DNA of 64,000 nucleotides from Streptomyces varsoviensis. GTDB taxonomy: Bacteria; Actinomycetota; Actinomycetes; Streptomycetales; Streptomycetaceae. Positions 45,398 through 52,657 of this stretch are shown here, piece by piece. The notes beneath the pieces are model-generated. The model searched no databases, was not told the DNA's origin, and saw only the letters and a program-made list of their open reading frames with translations. Each line of letters begins with the position of its first letter. The first letter of the stretch is position 1. Both the position numbers and the translations under genes were made by a program. The DNA is taken from the NCBI RefSeq assembly GCF_000718635.1, contig NZ_JOBF01000010.1:130629-194628 (forward strand). Direction: 5' to 3'.

Positions 45398-46699
45398 TCA
45401 CCTCCGTGTGTGTGCGCCGGTCCGGGCGAGGAAGAGGAGGTCCTCGGCGATGGCGTGGGCGCCGCGGCCGGTGGGCTCTTCGTAGTGGTCGAGATGGGGC
45501 CCGGCCGGTCCCGCGGGGCCGCCCGCGGCGAACGCGGCGGTCCGGGCGAGCAGCCGGCCGAGTTTGGTCAGCGGCAGGACGACCTCGGTCTCGCCGGCCT
45601 CGGCGAGGATGACGGGGACGCCTCCGGTACGGGGCGTGACGACGCCGCCCTCGGCGAGCATCGGGATCTTCGAGAGGTTCACCCCGAACTTCTTGCCGAG
45701 GATGTTGACGCTCAGGCTGTTGAGGCCGTCGATGACGCGGTTCGCGAAGCCGATCACGGCGTTGACCGGGCCCTTGATAATGCCGATCACGGTCTGCAAC
45801 GCGCTCTTGACGATGCCGGCCATGCCGGAGAGCGTGCGCGACATCGCCGACTTGACCGTACGGAACGCCTTGGCGGGCCCTTGGGTCAGCCAGTTGAGCA
45901 CCGGCTGGAGGACGCGCTTGAAGCCGCCCCAGACGGTGGAGATCACGGACCTGATGGCATTGGTCGCCGAACTGACGCCCGAGCGCACCCCGTTGAAGGC
46001 GCGGGAGAGCGGCCCTCCGATCGCCCTGATGACGCCCGAGATGACCGACTTGATGCCGTTCCACACCTTCGCCACGGCCGTACCGATCCCCTTCATCAGG
46101 GGCGTGACGACCTTCGCGATCGACTTGAAGGTCCTGCCCGCGAGGTCGAAGACCTGCTTCATGATCTTCTGCGCGGTCTTCGACTGGAGCGCCGTCTCGA
46201 CGAGCTCCATGACGAAGGGCGCGACCAGCGAGATCAGCAGCCCCCAGGGGTTGGCCTTCATGGCGAGGTTGACGGCCTTGATGGCCTTGGAAGCGCTGGT
46301 CAGGCCCTTGCGGAACGGGCCGGTGAGCTTGGTGCCCGTCTTGGCGCCCTTGTTGGCGACCGAGGCGGAACGGCCCGCCAGCTCCGCCGACCCCTTGATC
46401 TTCTTGAGCTCCCGAGCGCACTGCTTGAAGCCCGTACGCCCGCGGTTCAGCCCCGGAGCGGCGGTACCCGCCGTCTTCGCGAACGCGGTGACCGAACGGC
46501 CCGCCACCCCGGCCCCGCGCACGAACTGCTTGGACTCCCGGGCGCTCTGGTCGGCGGAGCGCTTGACCGCGTCGGCGGACCGGGCGGCGGCGGCGATACC
46601 GGCGAGGTTGGCCCGTATGCCACGCTGCGCCTGGCCGAGGGCGGAGCCGAACCCCGCGAACGCGCCGGACGCGCCGGCCAGGGCTGCTGCCGCTGCCAT
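45398..46699 (-). CDS. Tape-measure-like protein 1 (433 aa)
   Basis: A 433-aa, Ala/Lys/Val-rich helical protein. The N-terminal 130 residues are basic coiled coil; the middle has hydrophobic segments (ANPWGLLISLVAPFVMELVETAL) and many I-K-x-V-I-S repeats; the C-terminus has KIPMLAEGGVVTPRTGGVPVILAEAGETEVVLPLTKLGRLL, a common tape-measure ending. It clearly resembles the next upstream gene along its last 200 residues. Tape-measure length sets tail length; this is short for a siphophage. Confidence 0.82.
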   Translation of the reverse strand: MAAAAALAGASGAFAGFGSALGQAQRGIRANLAGIAAAARSADAVKRSADQSARESKQFVRGAGVAGRSVTAFAKTAGTAAPGLNRGRTGFKQCARELKKIKGSAELAGRSASVANKGAKTGTKLTGPFRKGLTSASKAIKAVNLAMKANPWGLLISLVAPFVMELVETALQSKTAQKIMKQVFDLAGRTFKSIAKVVTPLMKGIGTAVAKVWNGIKSVISGVIRAIGGPLSRAFNGVRSGVSSATNAIRSVISTVWGGFKRVLQPVLNWLTQGPAKAFRTVKSAMSRTLSGMAGIVKSALQTVIGIIKGPVNAVIGFANRVIDGLNSLSVNILGKKFGVNLSKIPMLAEGGVVTPRTGGVPVILAEAGETEVVLPLTKLGRLLARTAAFAAGGPAGPAGPHLDHYEEPTGRGAHAIAEDLLFLARTGAHTRR

Positions 46700-46703
46700 G
46701 TCC

Positions 46704-47909
46704 TCACCCCCGGGCCTTGGCGAGGAACATCAGCGCCGCCGCGGTCTCGTTGGGGTCGCTGGTCTGCGTCGCGTAGTAGTTCTCGATGCGGAAGCCGCCG
46801 GAACCGTTCGCGGAGGCGGCCAGGGCCACGCCACCGGAGCGGCGGCCCAGCGCTGCGCCGGACAGCAGCCGGTCCAGCTTGGACAGCGGCATCACGGCCT
46901 CCGCCTCGCCGGCCTCGGCGACGAGCGCCGGCACGCCCCCGCTGTGCGGGCCGACAACGCCGCCCTCGGCGAGCCGCGGAATCCTCGGGATGCTGACCCC
47001 GAACGTCTTCCCACCGACGAAGGGCACCCAGCCCGGGATCGACACCTTGATCCCGTTGAGCTTGTCGATGGCGCTGTTGATGAGCCCGATGACGGCGTTG
47101 ACCGGGCTCCGCACCGCGCTCTTGATGCCGTTGAAGGCGCGACTGGCGATGCCCGACAGCCCGTTCCAAGCGCTCGACAACGCCCCCTTGACCTTGTTGA
47201 AGACCTTGGGGACGGCCGAGCCGATCCAGTTGACGACCGGGCTGATGACGCGCTTGATGGCGTTCCAGGCGCCGGAGATCACGCTCTTCACCGCGTTCAT
47301 CACCGTGGTGATGACTTTCTTCCACGCGTTGAAGTACGTCTTGATGACCGTGGCGACGGCCTTCACGACGACGGTGATGGCCTTCTTGATGCCGTTCCAG
47401 ACCGTCTTGATCAGCTTGCCGATCGACTTCATGATCGGGCTGATGACCTTCATGGCGGCCTTGACGACCTGGCCGATGACAGCGAAGGCCTTCTTCATGA
47501 CCTTCTGCAACGTCTTCGACTTGGTCGCCATCTGCACGACCTTCTCGATGAGCGGCGCCAGAAGCCCGAGCAACATCCCGATGATGTTGCCCTTCATCTC
47601 CTTGTTGAGCGTCTTGAACCCGCCGGCCGCCTTCTTCAGCCCGCCCTGGAACTTCCCCATGGCAGGCCCGCCCTTACCGGCCTCCTTCCCGACCTTGGAC
47701 ACCGCCCGCGCCGCCTGATCGGCGGCCGTCTTCATGCCCTTGAGCTCGCGGTTCGTCTGCTTGACACCGTTCTTGACCTTGTTGACCCCGGTCCCGGCGG
47801 TAGTGGCCTGCCGGCCGAGCGCGGTGGCGGACTTCCCGGCGGTGTCGAGGCCGGTTTTGAAATTTCTCAGTGAGCCGGAGGCTCTACCGAGGGCTTGCAC
47901 TAGAGACAT
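46704..47909 (-). CDS. Tape-measure-like protein 2 (401 aa), paralogue of the neighbour
   Basis: A 401-aa basic helical protein with the same architecture as the downstream gene: Lys-rich N-terminus, hydrophobic segment (GNIIGMLLGLLAPLIEKVVQMA), repeated V-I-x-x-I/V units, and C-terminal RIPRLAEGGVVGPHSGGVPALVAEAGEAEAVMPLSKLDRLL. The two genes are 4 bases apart. Two complete short tape-measure-like proteins in tandem are unusual. Its ribosome-binding site is weak and its upstream region is a lower-GC insert rather than the chaperone genes. Confidence 0.8.
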   Translation of the reverse strand: MSLVQALGRASGSLRNFKTGLDTAGKSATALGRQATTAGTGVNKVKNGVKQTNRELKGMKTAADQAARAVSKVGKEAGKGGPAMGKFQGGLKKAAGGFKTLNKEMKGNIIGMLLGLLAPLIEKVVQMATKSKTLQKVMKKAFAVIGQVVKAAMKVISPIMKSIGKLIKTVWNGIKKAITVVVKAVATVIKTYFNAWKKVITTVMNAVKSVISGAWNAIKRVISPVVNWIGSAVPKVFNKVKGALSSAWNGLSGIASRAFNGIKSAVRSPVNAVIGLINSAIDKLNGIKVSIPGWVPFVGGKTFGVSIPRIPRLAEGGVVGPHSGGVPALVAEAGEAEAVMPLSKLDRLLSGAALGRRSGGVALAASANGSGGFRIENYYATQTSDPNETAAALMFLAKARG

Positions 47910-48189
47910 GTGTTATCCAATTCGCGGTGTGCGGTGCCGCGCGCGGCTCACCCCAGCGCGGTACATCAAACTATTGACGCGCGCCTCAATACCACGGATA
48001 TCGAGAAGATACATAGATCAGACCGCTCAGATTCTCTAATTCCGTAAACCCGACCCAGGCGCCCTTGGCCGATGAATACCTGCGAAACGAGCACTGAAAG
48101 CGGGGCGGCACTATAGTGTCGGCCGACCACATACAGTTTCCCCACTCGACGCTCCGTCGAGACCTGTTACACCACAGGGGTATCCCTAT
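47910..48189. promoter_or_regulatory. A/T-rich spacer, likely promoter for tape-measure genes
   Basis: 280 bases of clearly lower GC than the flanks, without a gene. A perfect 10-bp palindrome CACTATAGTG lies at 48109-48118. On the plus strand TTGACG at 47974 resembles a -35. Because the insert separates the tape-measure genes from the upstream tail genes, they probably need a promoter here. Confidence 0.45.
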
Positions 48190-48753
48190 TCATGATCCGG
48201 CCAACCTTCTTTCCAGCTTCGCTATCGCTCGCTCCATCCTCTCGACGTCGCGAATACTGCCGGTGGCAAGCTGCTGGTACAACTCACGCTGCCTACCTTC
48301 GCTCCTATTGGCCATACCTTGAGCTTCCAGGAAATTTCGAGACGACCTCTCGGCCCGAGCCTCATGCCGACCTATACGGCGCCCCACACGCTCACGCGAC
48401 CTCCTTTCCCGCCTATTTTTGAGCATGTCCTCCGCCCAATTAATATGCGGGAATTGCCAGACCTTGACACCACCAATCGAAAGGCCGGTTTCATCGAACT
48501 TGATCGCGTCATACGCGAAGGTCGCGGCGGCGACATCGACCTTCGCCGTCGACGTGCTCCAGTACAGGCTCTGACTGGAGGCCGCCACGCCGTCGTGCCC
48601 CTTCCCCAGGGAATCGGCGATGGCGTCGAATTTATCGCCCAGTCGCGAGGAACCTAGGCTGTCCGAGGAAGCACCGAGTTTTTCGATCGTCTCCTTTACT
48701 ATGTCCCGGATGAAATCCTCGGTGAACTGTCCAACACTTTCAGTTTCGCTCAC
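48190..48753 (-). CDS. Orphan 187-aa protein in a lower-GC insert
   Basis: No family recognised. The first 100 residues are mixed, polar, with short helices (TEDFIRDIVKETIEKLG; GDKFDAIADSLG) and the segment SIGGVKVWQFPHINW; the last 85 are strongly basic helices (KNRRERRSRERVGRRIGRHEARAERSS; ERMERAIAKLERRL). No signal peptide or membrane helix. Codon use is less GC-biased than in the tail genes. It could be cargo carried by the tail locus; the basic tail suggests binding to nucleic acid or membrane. Confidence 0.6.
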   Translation of the reverse strand: MSETESVGQFTEDFIRDIVKETIEKLGASSDSLGSSRLGDKFDAIADSLGKGHDGVAASSQSLYWSTSTAKVDVAAATFAYDAIKFDETGLSIGGVKVWQFPHINWAEDMLKNRRERRSRERVGRRIGRHEARAERSSRNFLEAQGMANRSEGRQRELYQQLATGSIRDVERMERAIAKLERRLAGS

Positions 48754-48825
48754 ACTTGCCTACCTTAATTTATGGCAGTGATAGACTCCCCGAAAAAATG
48801 TTCCACAGGGGAGGTAGTGGTTTCG

Positions 48826-49257
48826 ATGCGCGGGACAATTGCAGAACTCGCCCTTTATCTCGTCATACTCGCGGTGGCGGCCACGTGTGCTTTTGGCGTG
48901 ATCCGGATGAACGTAGGCTGGATCCGCCTGAGACGGGAGGGCCTGCGTGCCAACGGCGTGCTGGTCGGGGTTCTCGGAAGTCAGCAAGGGCTCAGGCCCG
49001 TCGTGAGATTCGAGGATTGTCACGGCAGATCGCATGAGGTGACAGGCGGCTCGACCAAGAGCCGTGTCCTGAATCCCGGGGACCCGATGGGCGTCCTGTA
49101 CCTTCCCCGGAACCCATCAAAGGCAGAGGTACTTCCACTGCGCGGCCGCGTCGGCGACACCATCTTCTCTCTTATAGCTTTTCCCGTGCTGTGCCTGACC
49201 GCAATCTGGACGCTCAAGGAAGCGATTCTCGTCGCCAAGAGCGTTCTGCTCCCCTGA
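48826..49257 (+). CDS. DUF3592-like small membrane protein
   Basis: A 143-aa protein with two membrane helices (LALYLVILAVAATCAFGVI; TIFSLIAFPVLCLTAIW) enclosing an extracytoplasmic beta domain (RANGVLVGVLGSQQGLRPVVRFEDCHGRSHEVTGG; GDPMGVLYLPRNPSKAEV), the layout of DUF3592 proteins. It is divergent from the orphan gene and is the only plus-strand gene inside the tail operon span. ATG 48826 (GGGGAGG 11 bases upstream) is preferred to the earlier ATG at 48772. It might protect against the neighbour's product, but that is speculation. Confidence 0.65.
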   Translation: MRGTIAELALYLVILAVAATCAFGVIRMNVGWIRLRREGLRANGVLVGVLGSQQGLRPVVRFEDCHGRSHEVTGGSTKSRVLNPGDPMGVLYLPRNPSKAEVLPLRGRVGDTIFSLIAFPVLCLTAIWTLKEAILVAKSVLLP

Positions 49258-49373
49258 TCGGAATGTCAATTACGCCCTATTTGCTGTTCCGCTCGGTCAG
49301 CGCAAACTCTGCACGCTTACGGCCCTAGCCATGCTCGCGCTCAGGACGATCTGCGTTTCGCCTACTGAGCGGC

Positions 49374-49394
49374 GGAGCGCTCACTGAGCGCTCC
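49374..49394. terminator. Hairpin after the chaperone genes
   Basis: Perfect 9-bp stem GGAGCGCTC/GAGCGCTCC with a 3-base loop, 16 bases beyond the end of the second chaperone frame. It marks the border between the tail operon and the lower-GC insert. Confidence 0.7.
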
Positions 49395-49410
49395 GTCCAC
49401 CCCCGGCTCC

Positions 49411-49847
49411 TCAGCCGAAGAAGCGCAGGAGTTCGCCCTTCGTGGGGAGCCGCTCGGCGGGGGCCGGGGCCTCAGCGGGGCCGGGCTCGGCGCCGGCGCC
49501 GGGGGTGGGTTCGGTGGTGGCCGGGTCCCCCGGCCGCGGCACCGGTTCCGGATAGTCCGGCGGGTCGGACCCCTCTTCGCCGTTCATGGCGATGGTCATC
49601 CAGTTCGCCGCGGCGAGGTGGTCGGTGATGGCGGCCAGCAGGTGCTCGGCCGTGCCCCATTCCGTGACCTCGCCGTGCAGTTCGCGGTTGACGGCGCTGT
49701 CGCGTGGTAGCTGTCTGACGAGCACCGACAGCCGGCGGGAGGAGAGCCGGCCACGGTGCCAGTCGAGCAGGTCCACGCCGTAGTGCCGCAGCAGATCGGC
49801 TTCGAGAGCCTCGGCGTGTTCTTCTACGAACGCGTCGAGGCTCAGTC
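49411..49847 (-). CDS. Tail assembly chaperone, -1 frameshift extension (T part)
   Basis: Second chaperone frame. It is open without a stop from the end of the first frame: after the shift it reads S-L-D-A-F-V-E-E-H-A-E-A-L-E-A-D-L-L-R-H-Y-G and then a helical and Pro-rich C-terminus ending R-L-P-T-K-G-E-L-L-R-F-F-G. An internal GTG at 49776 exists, but good coding sequence precedes it. In siphophages (lambda G/GT and many actinophages) the second frame is made only by programmed -1 frameshifting. The start given is the point of entry after the slip, not an initiation codon. Confidence 0.78.
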
Positions 49848-50165
49848 TTCCCCCAGGCCGAGCCCGGTCTCCTCGCCGTACGCCGCCAGGATCGCCGCGA
49901 TGTCCTGCATCGTCAGGTCGTGCGCGTCGAAGCGCTTGAACTGCTCCTTGCCCAGGAGGAGTTCGAACAGGCCGTCGATGTCGTTGTCATCCAGTTCACG
50001 CAGCTCGCGGGCGGTGCGCCGGCCGATCTCGCTCGGCAGCTCGAAGGTGTCTCCGTCGAGCGTGAAGGACCAGGCCCGGCCGTGGGCCTCGTGCCGCTGG
50101 GCTCGGGCGGCGTTGACGTCGAACGCCGAAGACGAGATCGAGGACGAGGTCGAGGACGAGGACAT
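49842..50165 (-). CDS. Tail assembly chaperone (G part)
   Basis: A 107-aa acidic helical protein: Ser-rich N-terminus, then R-A-W-S-F-T-L-D-G-D-T-F-E-L-P-S-E-I-G-R-R-T-A-R-E-L-R-E-L-D and ending G-L-G-L-G-E-D. Location between the major tail protein and tape measure, acidic helical content, and the overlapping -1 frame identify it as the siphovirus tail assembly chaperone that coats the tape measure. AAAGGAG precedes the ATG by 7 bases. Confidence 0.8.
   Translation of the reverse strand: MSSSSTSSSISSSAFDVNAARAQRHEAHGRAWSFTLDGDTFELPSEIGRRTARELRELDDNDIDGLFELLLGKEQFKRFDAHDLTMQDIAAILAAYGEETGLGLGED
49848..49854 (-). other. Candidate -1 ribosomal slippery site
   Basis: On the minus strand GGGGGAA, in zero frame as G-GGG-GAA, lies 3 bases before the stop codon of the first chaperone frame. 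A -1 slip here re-pairs the Gly tRNA fully on GGG. It is the expected place for the fusion of the two chaperone frames. Confidence 0.65.
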
Positions 50166-50204
50166 GGATGTGCTCCTTTGTGGTGCGTACGAGATGAGGA
50201 AGGG

Positions 50205-50255
50205 GCGGGCGCCGCCGCGGGCCGGAGGGAGGGAGAGCGCCGCGGCGGCGCCCGC
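50205..50255. terminator. 16-bp perfect hairpin after the major tail protein gene
   Basis: GCGGGCGCCGCCGCGG and its exact complement enclose a 19-base loop between the major tail protein and chaperone genes. Placement after the most abundant tail subunit suggests a partial terminator that sets stoichiometry. Confidence 0.75.
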
Positions 50256-50338
50256 GATTCAGGTGGTCTGGTGGTCGAGCGGGGCCGGCGCCCGGTGGGA
50301 CGTACGCCCGGAGTGGGACGAGCGCCCGTTCCGGCCGG

Positions 50339-50938
50339 TCAGTGCTTGTCCTCCACCGGGGCCTTCTTGTCCCCGAACGCCGGGTCCTTCATGATCCACG
50401 TCGCCAGCGGCGCGGTGCCGTCCTGCGGCAGCGCGGTGAAGGTGACGCCGAGCTTGATGGCGCCCTTGCGGTTGAGGTCCATGTCATCGGTGTCGGTGAC
50501 CTGGCCGCGCGGGACGATGAAGCGGTAGCGGATCTCGTTGCCGTCGGTGAACTCCAGGCCGAGCGCCCGCTCCTCGATCAGCGCGTCGTCGGTGACGCCG
50601 AAGCTGTACGTGCCCGAACCGGAAGAGGTCTCCGCGACGTCCCCGTTGCCGTAGAAGAACGGCAGCGTGTTCTCGTTGAGCTGGAGCATGCCGAACTTGA
50701 GCGTCAGGTCGCGCTCGTCGTAGACATAGCGCGCGGCGCCGACGGTCTGCCAGGTGTTGACCTTGACGGTCTTGCCCTTGCGGCCGAACTTGACGCCCTC
50801 GGGCGCGGTGTAGCCCAGGTCCACCCAGCCGGCGCCCCACTCGGCGGTGGCGTCGGCGGGGGCGGTGGTGCCGACCTTGGCGACGAGGACACGGCCGGTG
50901 CCTGCGACGCGGATCTCGTTCGGGTTCATTCCGGACAT
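50339..50938 (-). CDS. Major tail (tube) protein
   Basis: A 199-aa beta-rich protein: M-S-G-M-N-P-N-E-I-R-V-A-G-T-G-R-V-L-V-A-K-V-G, WVDLGYTAPEGVKFG, VNTWQTVGAARYVYDERDLTLKFGMLQLNENTLPFFYG, GLEFTDGNEIRYRFIVPRGQVTD. The tube fold, size and position (between tail terminator and chaperone) match actinophage major tail proteins that polymerise to form the tube. A clear SD (AAGGAGAC) precedes it. Confidence 0.88.
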   Translation of the reverse strand: MSGMNPNEIRVAGTGRVLVAKVGTTAPADATAEWGAGWVDLGYTAPEGVKFGRKGKTVKVNTWQTVGAARYVYDERDLTLKFGMLQLNENTLPFFYGNGDVAETSSGSGTYSFGVTDDALIEERALGLEFTDGNEIRYRFIVPRGQVTDTDDMDLNRKGAIKLGVTFTALPQDGTAPLATWIMKDPAFGDKKAPVEDKH

Positions 50939-50997
50939 GAAAGTCTCCTTGAATCAATGGTCGCTGAAATCAGCGAATGGCAAGCGAAATGGCAAAG

Positions 50998-51018
50998 GCC
51001 CCGCCCGAAGGCGAGGCC
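50998..51018 (-). terminator. Small hairpin with TTCG loop between tail terminator and major tail genes
   Basis: On the minus strand GGCC(T)CGCC-TTCG-GGCGGGCC, an 8-bp stem with one bulged base and a stable TTCG tetraloop. Possible attenuator or RNA-processing site. Confidence 0.5.
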
Positions 51019-51053
51019 GGAAAAAACTCGGATGGCGGGTGCGGCGGAAAGGC

Positions 51054-51461
51054 TCAGACGGGACGGAGGAACAGCCGGGCCCGGGTGAGGTAACGATTGC
51101 CGGCCGGCCGGTTGTAGTCCGGAAGCCAGCGCGCGGCCTCCTCCTCGACGACGTCGGTGACGACAGCGCCGCCGTACGCGCTGCCGCGCAGTTGGAACAG
51201 CGCGGTGCGCGCCGACAGGGAGAGGGTGTGAGCGGCGGTCTTGTCGGGACCGTAGCTCTCCAACTCCACGATCGGCTGGTCGAGATGGAGGTCGTCCACC
51301 CAGGCTCCGCCGGTCCGCGAGACCAGCACCGCCTTCTGTGTGCCGTCGAAACCGGACGGCGGTCGGTTGTCGACCACGGCTCCGGCCAGTTCCGGCCGGT
51401 CCTTGAGGACGTCGACGATGAGGCGTTCCACGTCGGGGAACGCGAGCGGGCTCTCGGTCAC
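51054..51461 (-). CDS. Tail terminator/completion protein
   Basis: A 135-aa protein immediately upstream of the major tail protein gene, where siphophages encode the tail terminator. Sequence: LAFPDVERLIVDVLKDRPELAGAVVDNRPPSGFDGTQKAVLVSRTGGAWVDDLHLDQPIVELESYG, compatible with the alpha/beta gpU or neck-type fold. GTG 51461 with AAGGAG 7 bases upstream is the start. It is the first gene of the operon; any head-joining genes that would precede it in a phage are missing. Confidence 0.72.
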   Translation of the reverse strand: MTESPLAFPDVERLIVDVLKDRPELAGAVVDNRPPSGFDGTQKAVLVSRTGGAWVDDLHLDQPIVELESYGPDKTAAHTLSLSARTALFQLRGSAYGGAVVTDVVEEEAARWLPDYNRPAGNRYLTRARLFLRPV

Positions 51462-51534
51462 ATGAGCGCTCCTTTCACAACGAAGCGGCGGATGCCGTCG
51501 CCCTGACCGTGGGCACAGCTCCGCCGCTGCATCT

Positions 51535-51584
51535 ATCGTGATCGAGATCGCGCGGGAGCGCAAGTCGTGCGCGCGAGTGCGCAA
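51535..51584 (-). promoter_or_regulatory. Tail operon promoter with paired 14-bp operators
   Basis: On the minus strand TTGCGC (51563-51558) and CACGAT (51540-51535) are 17 bases apart. Two copies of TTGCG-N4-CGCGC lie at 51550-51563 (TTGCGCTCCCGCGC) and 51571-51584 (TTGCGCACTCGCGC), 21 bases apart, i.e. on the same helix face; the first overlaps the -35. The same motif occurs before the WhiB operon and the XRE regulator. Confidence 0.7.
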
Positions 51585-51826
51585 TTAATAGGCTCTCGCT
51601 ACCCGACGGGGTGTCAGACGGACCGGATAGATTATTGGATGAACAAGGACACTCCCGGGCATCCGTTGAGGACTGCACGCGGCCGGTTACGACCGGACCG
51701 TACGCGGCCGGAAACCACCGGTCCGGCGGCCGGCCGGACACGACGCATCGGGCAGGGGACGAGTCAATGCAAGGCGTTTGGGGGCAGCATGAGTGAACAG
51801 TGCGATTCGACCGAAGGCGGCCCGTG

Positions 51827-52123
51827 GTGAGTGAGCGCGGCGCACCGATCGTGGACGTGGTGACCGCCATCGTGGAAGTGGCGGCCGACTCCGGCCGCTC
51901 CGGAACCTTTACCGGCGACGTAGCCCACGCCCTCGCCTCGGTCGCCGACAAGGTGACGGAACGCGTCGTACGTGAAGCGGAGTTCAACGGTTTCGTCAGC
52001 GGCTGGCAGGAAGCGGTCTCGACCTCCTGCGGCCCGCACACCGGCGCGCAGGTGTACCGCATGCCCCGGCAGAGCGCGCCCCGTCAGAACAGCAAGGACT
52101 GGTCGGCACGCTCGGATCCCTGA
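51827..52123 (+). CDS. Hypothetical protein in the regulatory block
   Basis: A 98-aa protein from GTG 51827 (GTG 51824 is equally possible). Its first half is helical with aliphatic residues (IVDVVTAIVEVAADSGRSGTFTGDVAHALASVADKVTERVV), the rest polar. A 13-codon frame at 51789-51830, starting ATGAGTGAACAG, overlaps its start and could be a coupled leader. A terminator hairpin lies about 100 bases after it. Function unknown. Confidence 0.5.
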   Translation: MSERGAPIVDVVTAIVEVAADSGRSGTFTGDVAHALASVADKVTERVVREAEFNGFVSGWQEAVSTSCGPHTGAQVYRMPRQSAPRQNSKDWSARSDP

Positions 52124-52224
52124 AGACCGGCAGCACTTGTCACCACGACCGGCGGCCCCTCCCCCCCCACCCGCCGGTCGTGGGCCGCGCCCCACGACCC
52201 GAAACACCGAGTGAGTGAACAACC

Positions 52225-52262
52225 AAGCGCCCCGCGGCCTGAACGGCAGCGGGGCGCTTTTC
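52225..52262. terminator. Intrinsic terminator with T-run
   Basis: Perfect 11-bp stem AAGCGCCCCGC/GCGGGGCGCTT followed by TT on the plus strand. It ends the 98-aa gene's transcript. Confidence 0.9.
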
Positions 52263-52417
52263 GGTACGTACGGGACGAGACCGAATCCGCGGGCGGCGGA
52301 CGCCGTACGACGCGGAGGGGAGTGGCCAGGGTGAGACAGGAGGAGGCGCGACAGGACGGAACAGAGCGGAACGGGATGAAGCGAACGGGGCGGGGCGAGA
52401 GGAGACGAGAGAGTGTG

Positions 52418-52657
52418 TCAGGAACGCACCGGGAACTCAGCGGCGTTCCCGTCCGGACCGATCTCGTGCGCTCGTCGCGTGGCGCGTTCGGCGGCGAAGA
52501 CGTCCTCCAGGCGGAAGAGGTGCGCCCGCCCGCTGCGGCCGGCCGGGGAGAGGTGCTGGAGCTGCACCCACTTGCGGATGGTGTTCGGCACCACCCCCGT
52601 CTCCCGCGCCGCCATCGCGGTGGTGACGAGCGGGGCGTCGGCGTACATCGAGCTCAT
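52418..52657 (-). CDS. MerR/excisionase-like helix-turn-helix protein
   Basis: A 79-aa DNA-binding protein with an HTH_17/MerR-like fold: LVTTAMAARETGVVPNTIRKWVQLQHLSPAGRSGRAHLFRLEDVFAAE. Similar small proteins are Xis or phage regulators. The ATG overlaps the stop of the Cys-rich protein gene (ATGA). No integrase is present, so a role as a transcription regulator of the tail locus is more likely than excision. Confidence 0.8.
   Translation of the reverse strand: MSSMYADAPLVTTAMAARETGVVPNTIRKWVQLQHLSPAGRSGRAHLFRLEDVFAAERATRRAHEIGPDGNAAEFPVRS

Noticed and set aside
37832..51461. Contractile (R-type) tailocin or extracellular contractile injection system
   Set aside because: No sheath, baseplate wedge, VgrG-like spike or AAA+ ATPase gene is present; the tail genes are of siphovirus type.
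52418..52657. True excisionase implying a nearby integrase and att sites
   Set aside because: No integrase or recombinase gene is seen in the window and I found no duplicated att-like core flanking the phage-like locus.
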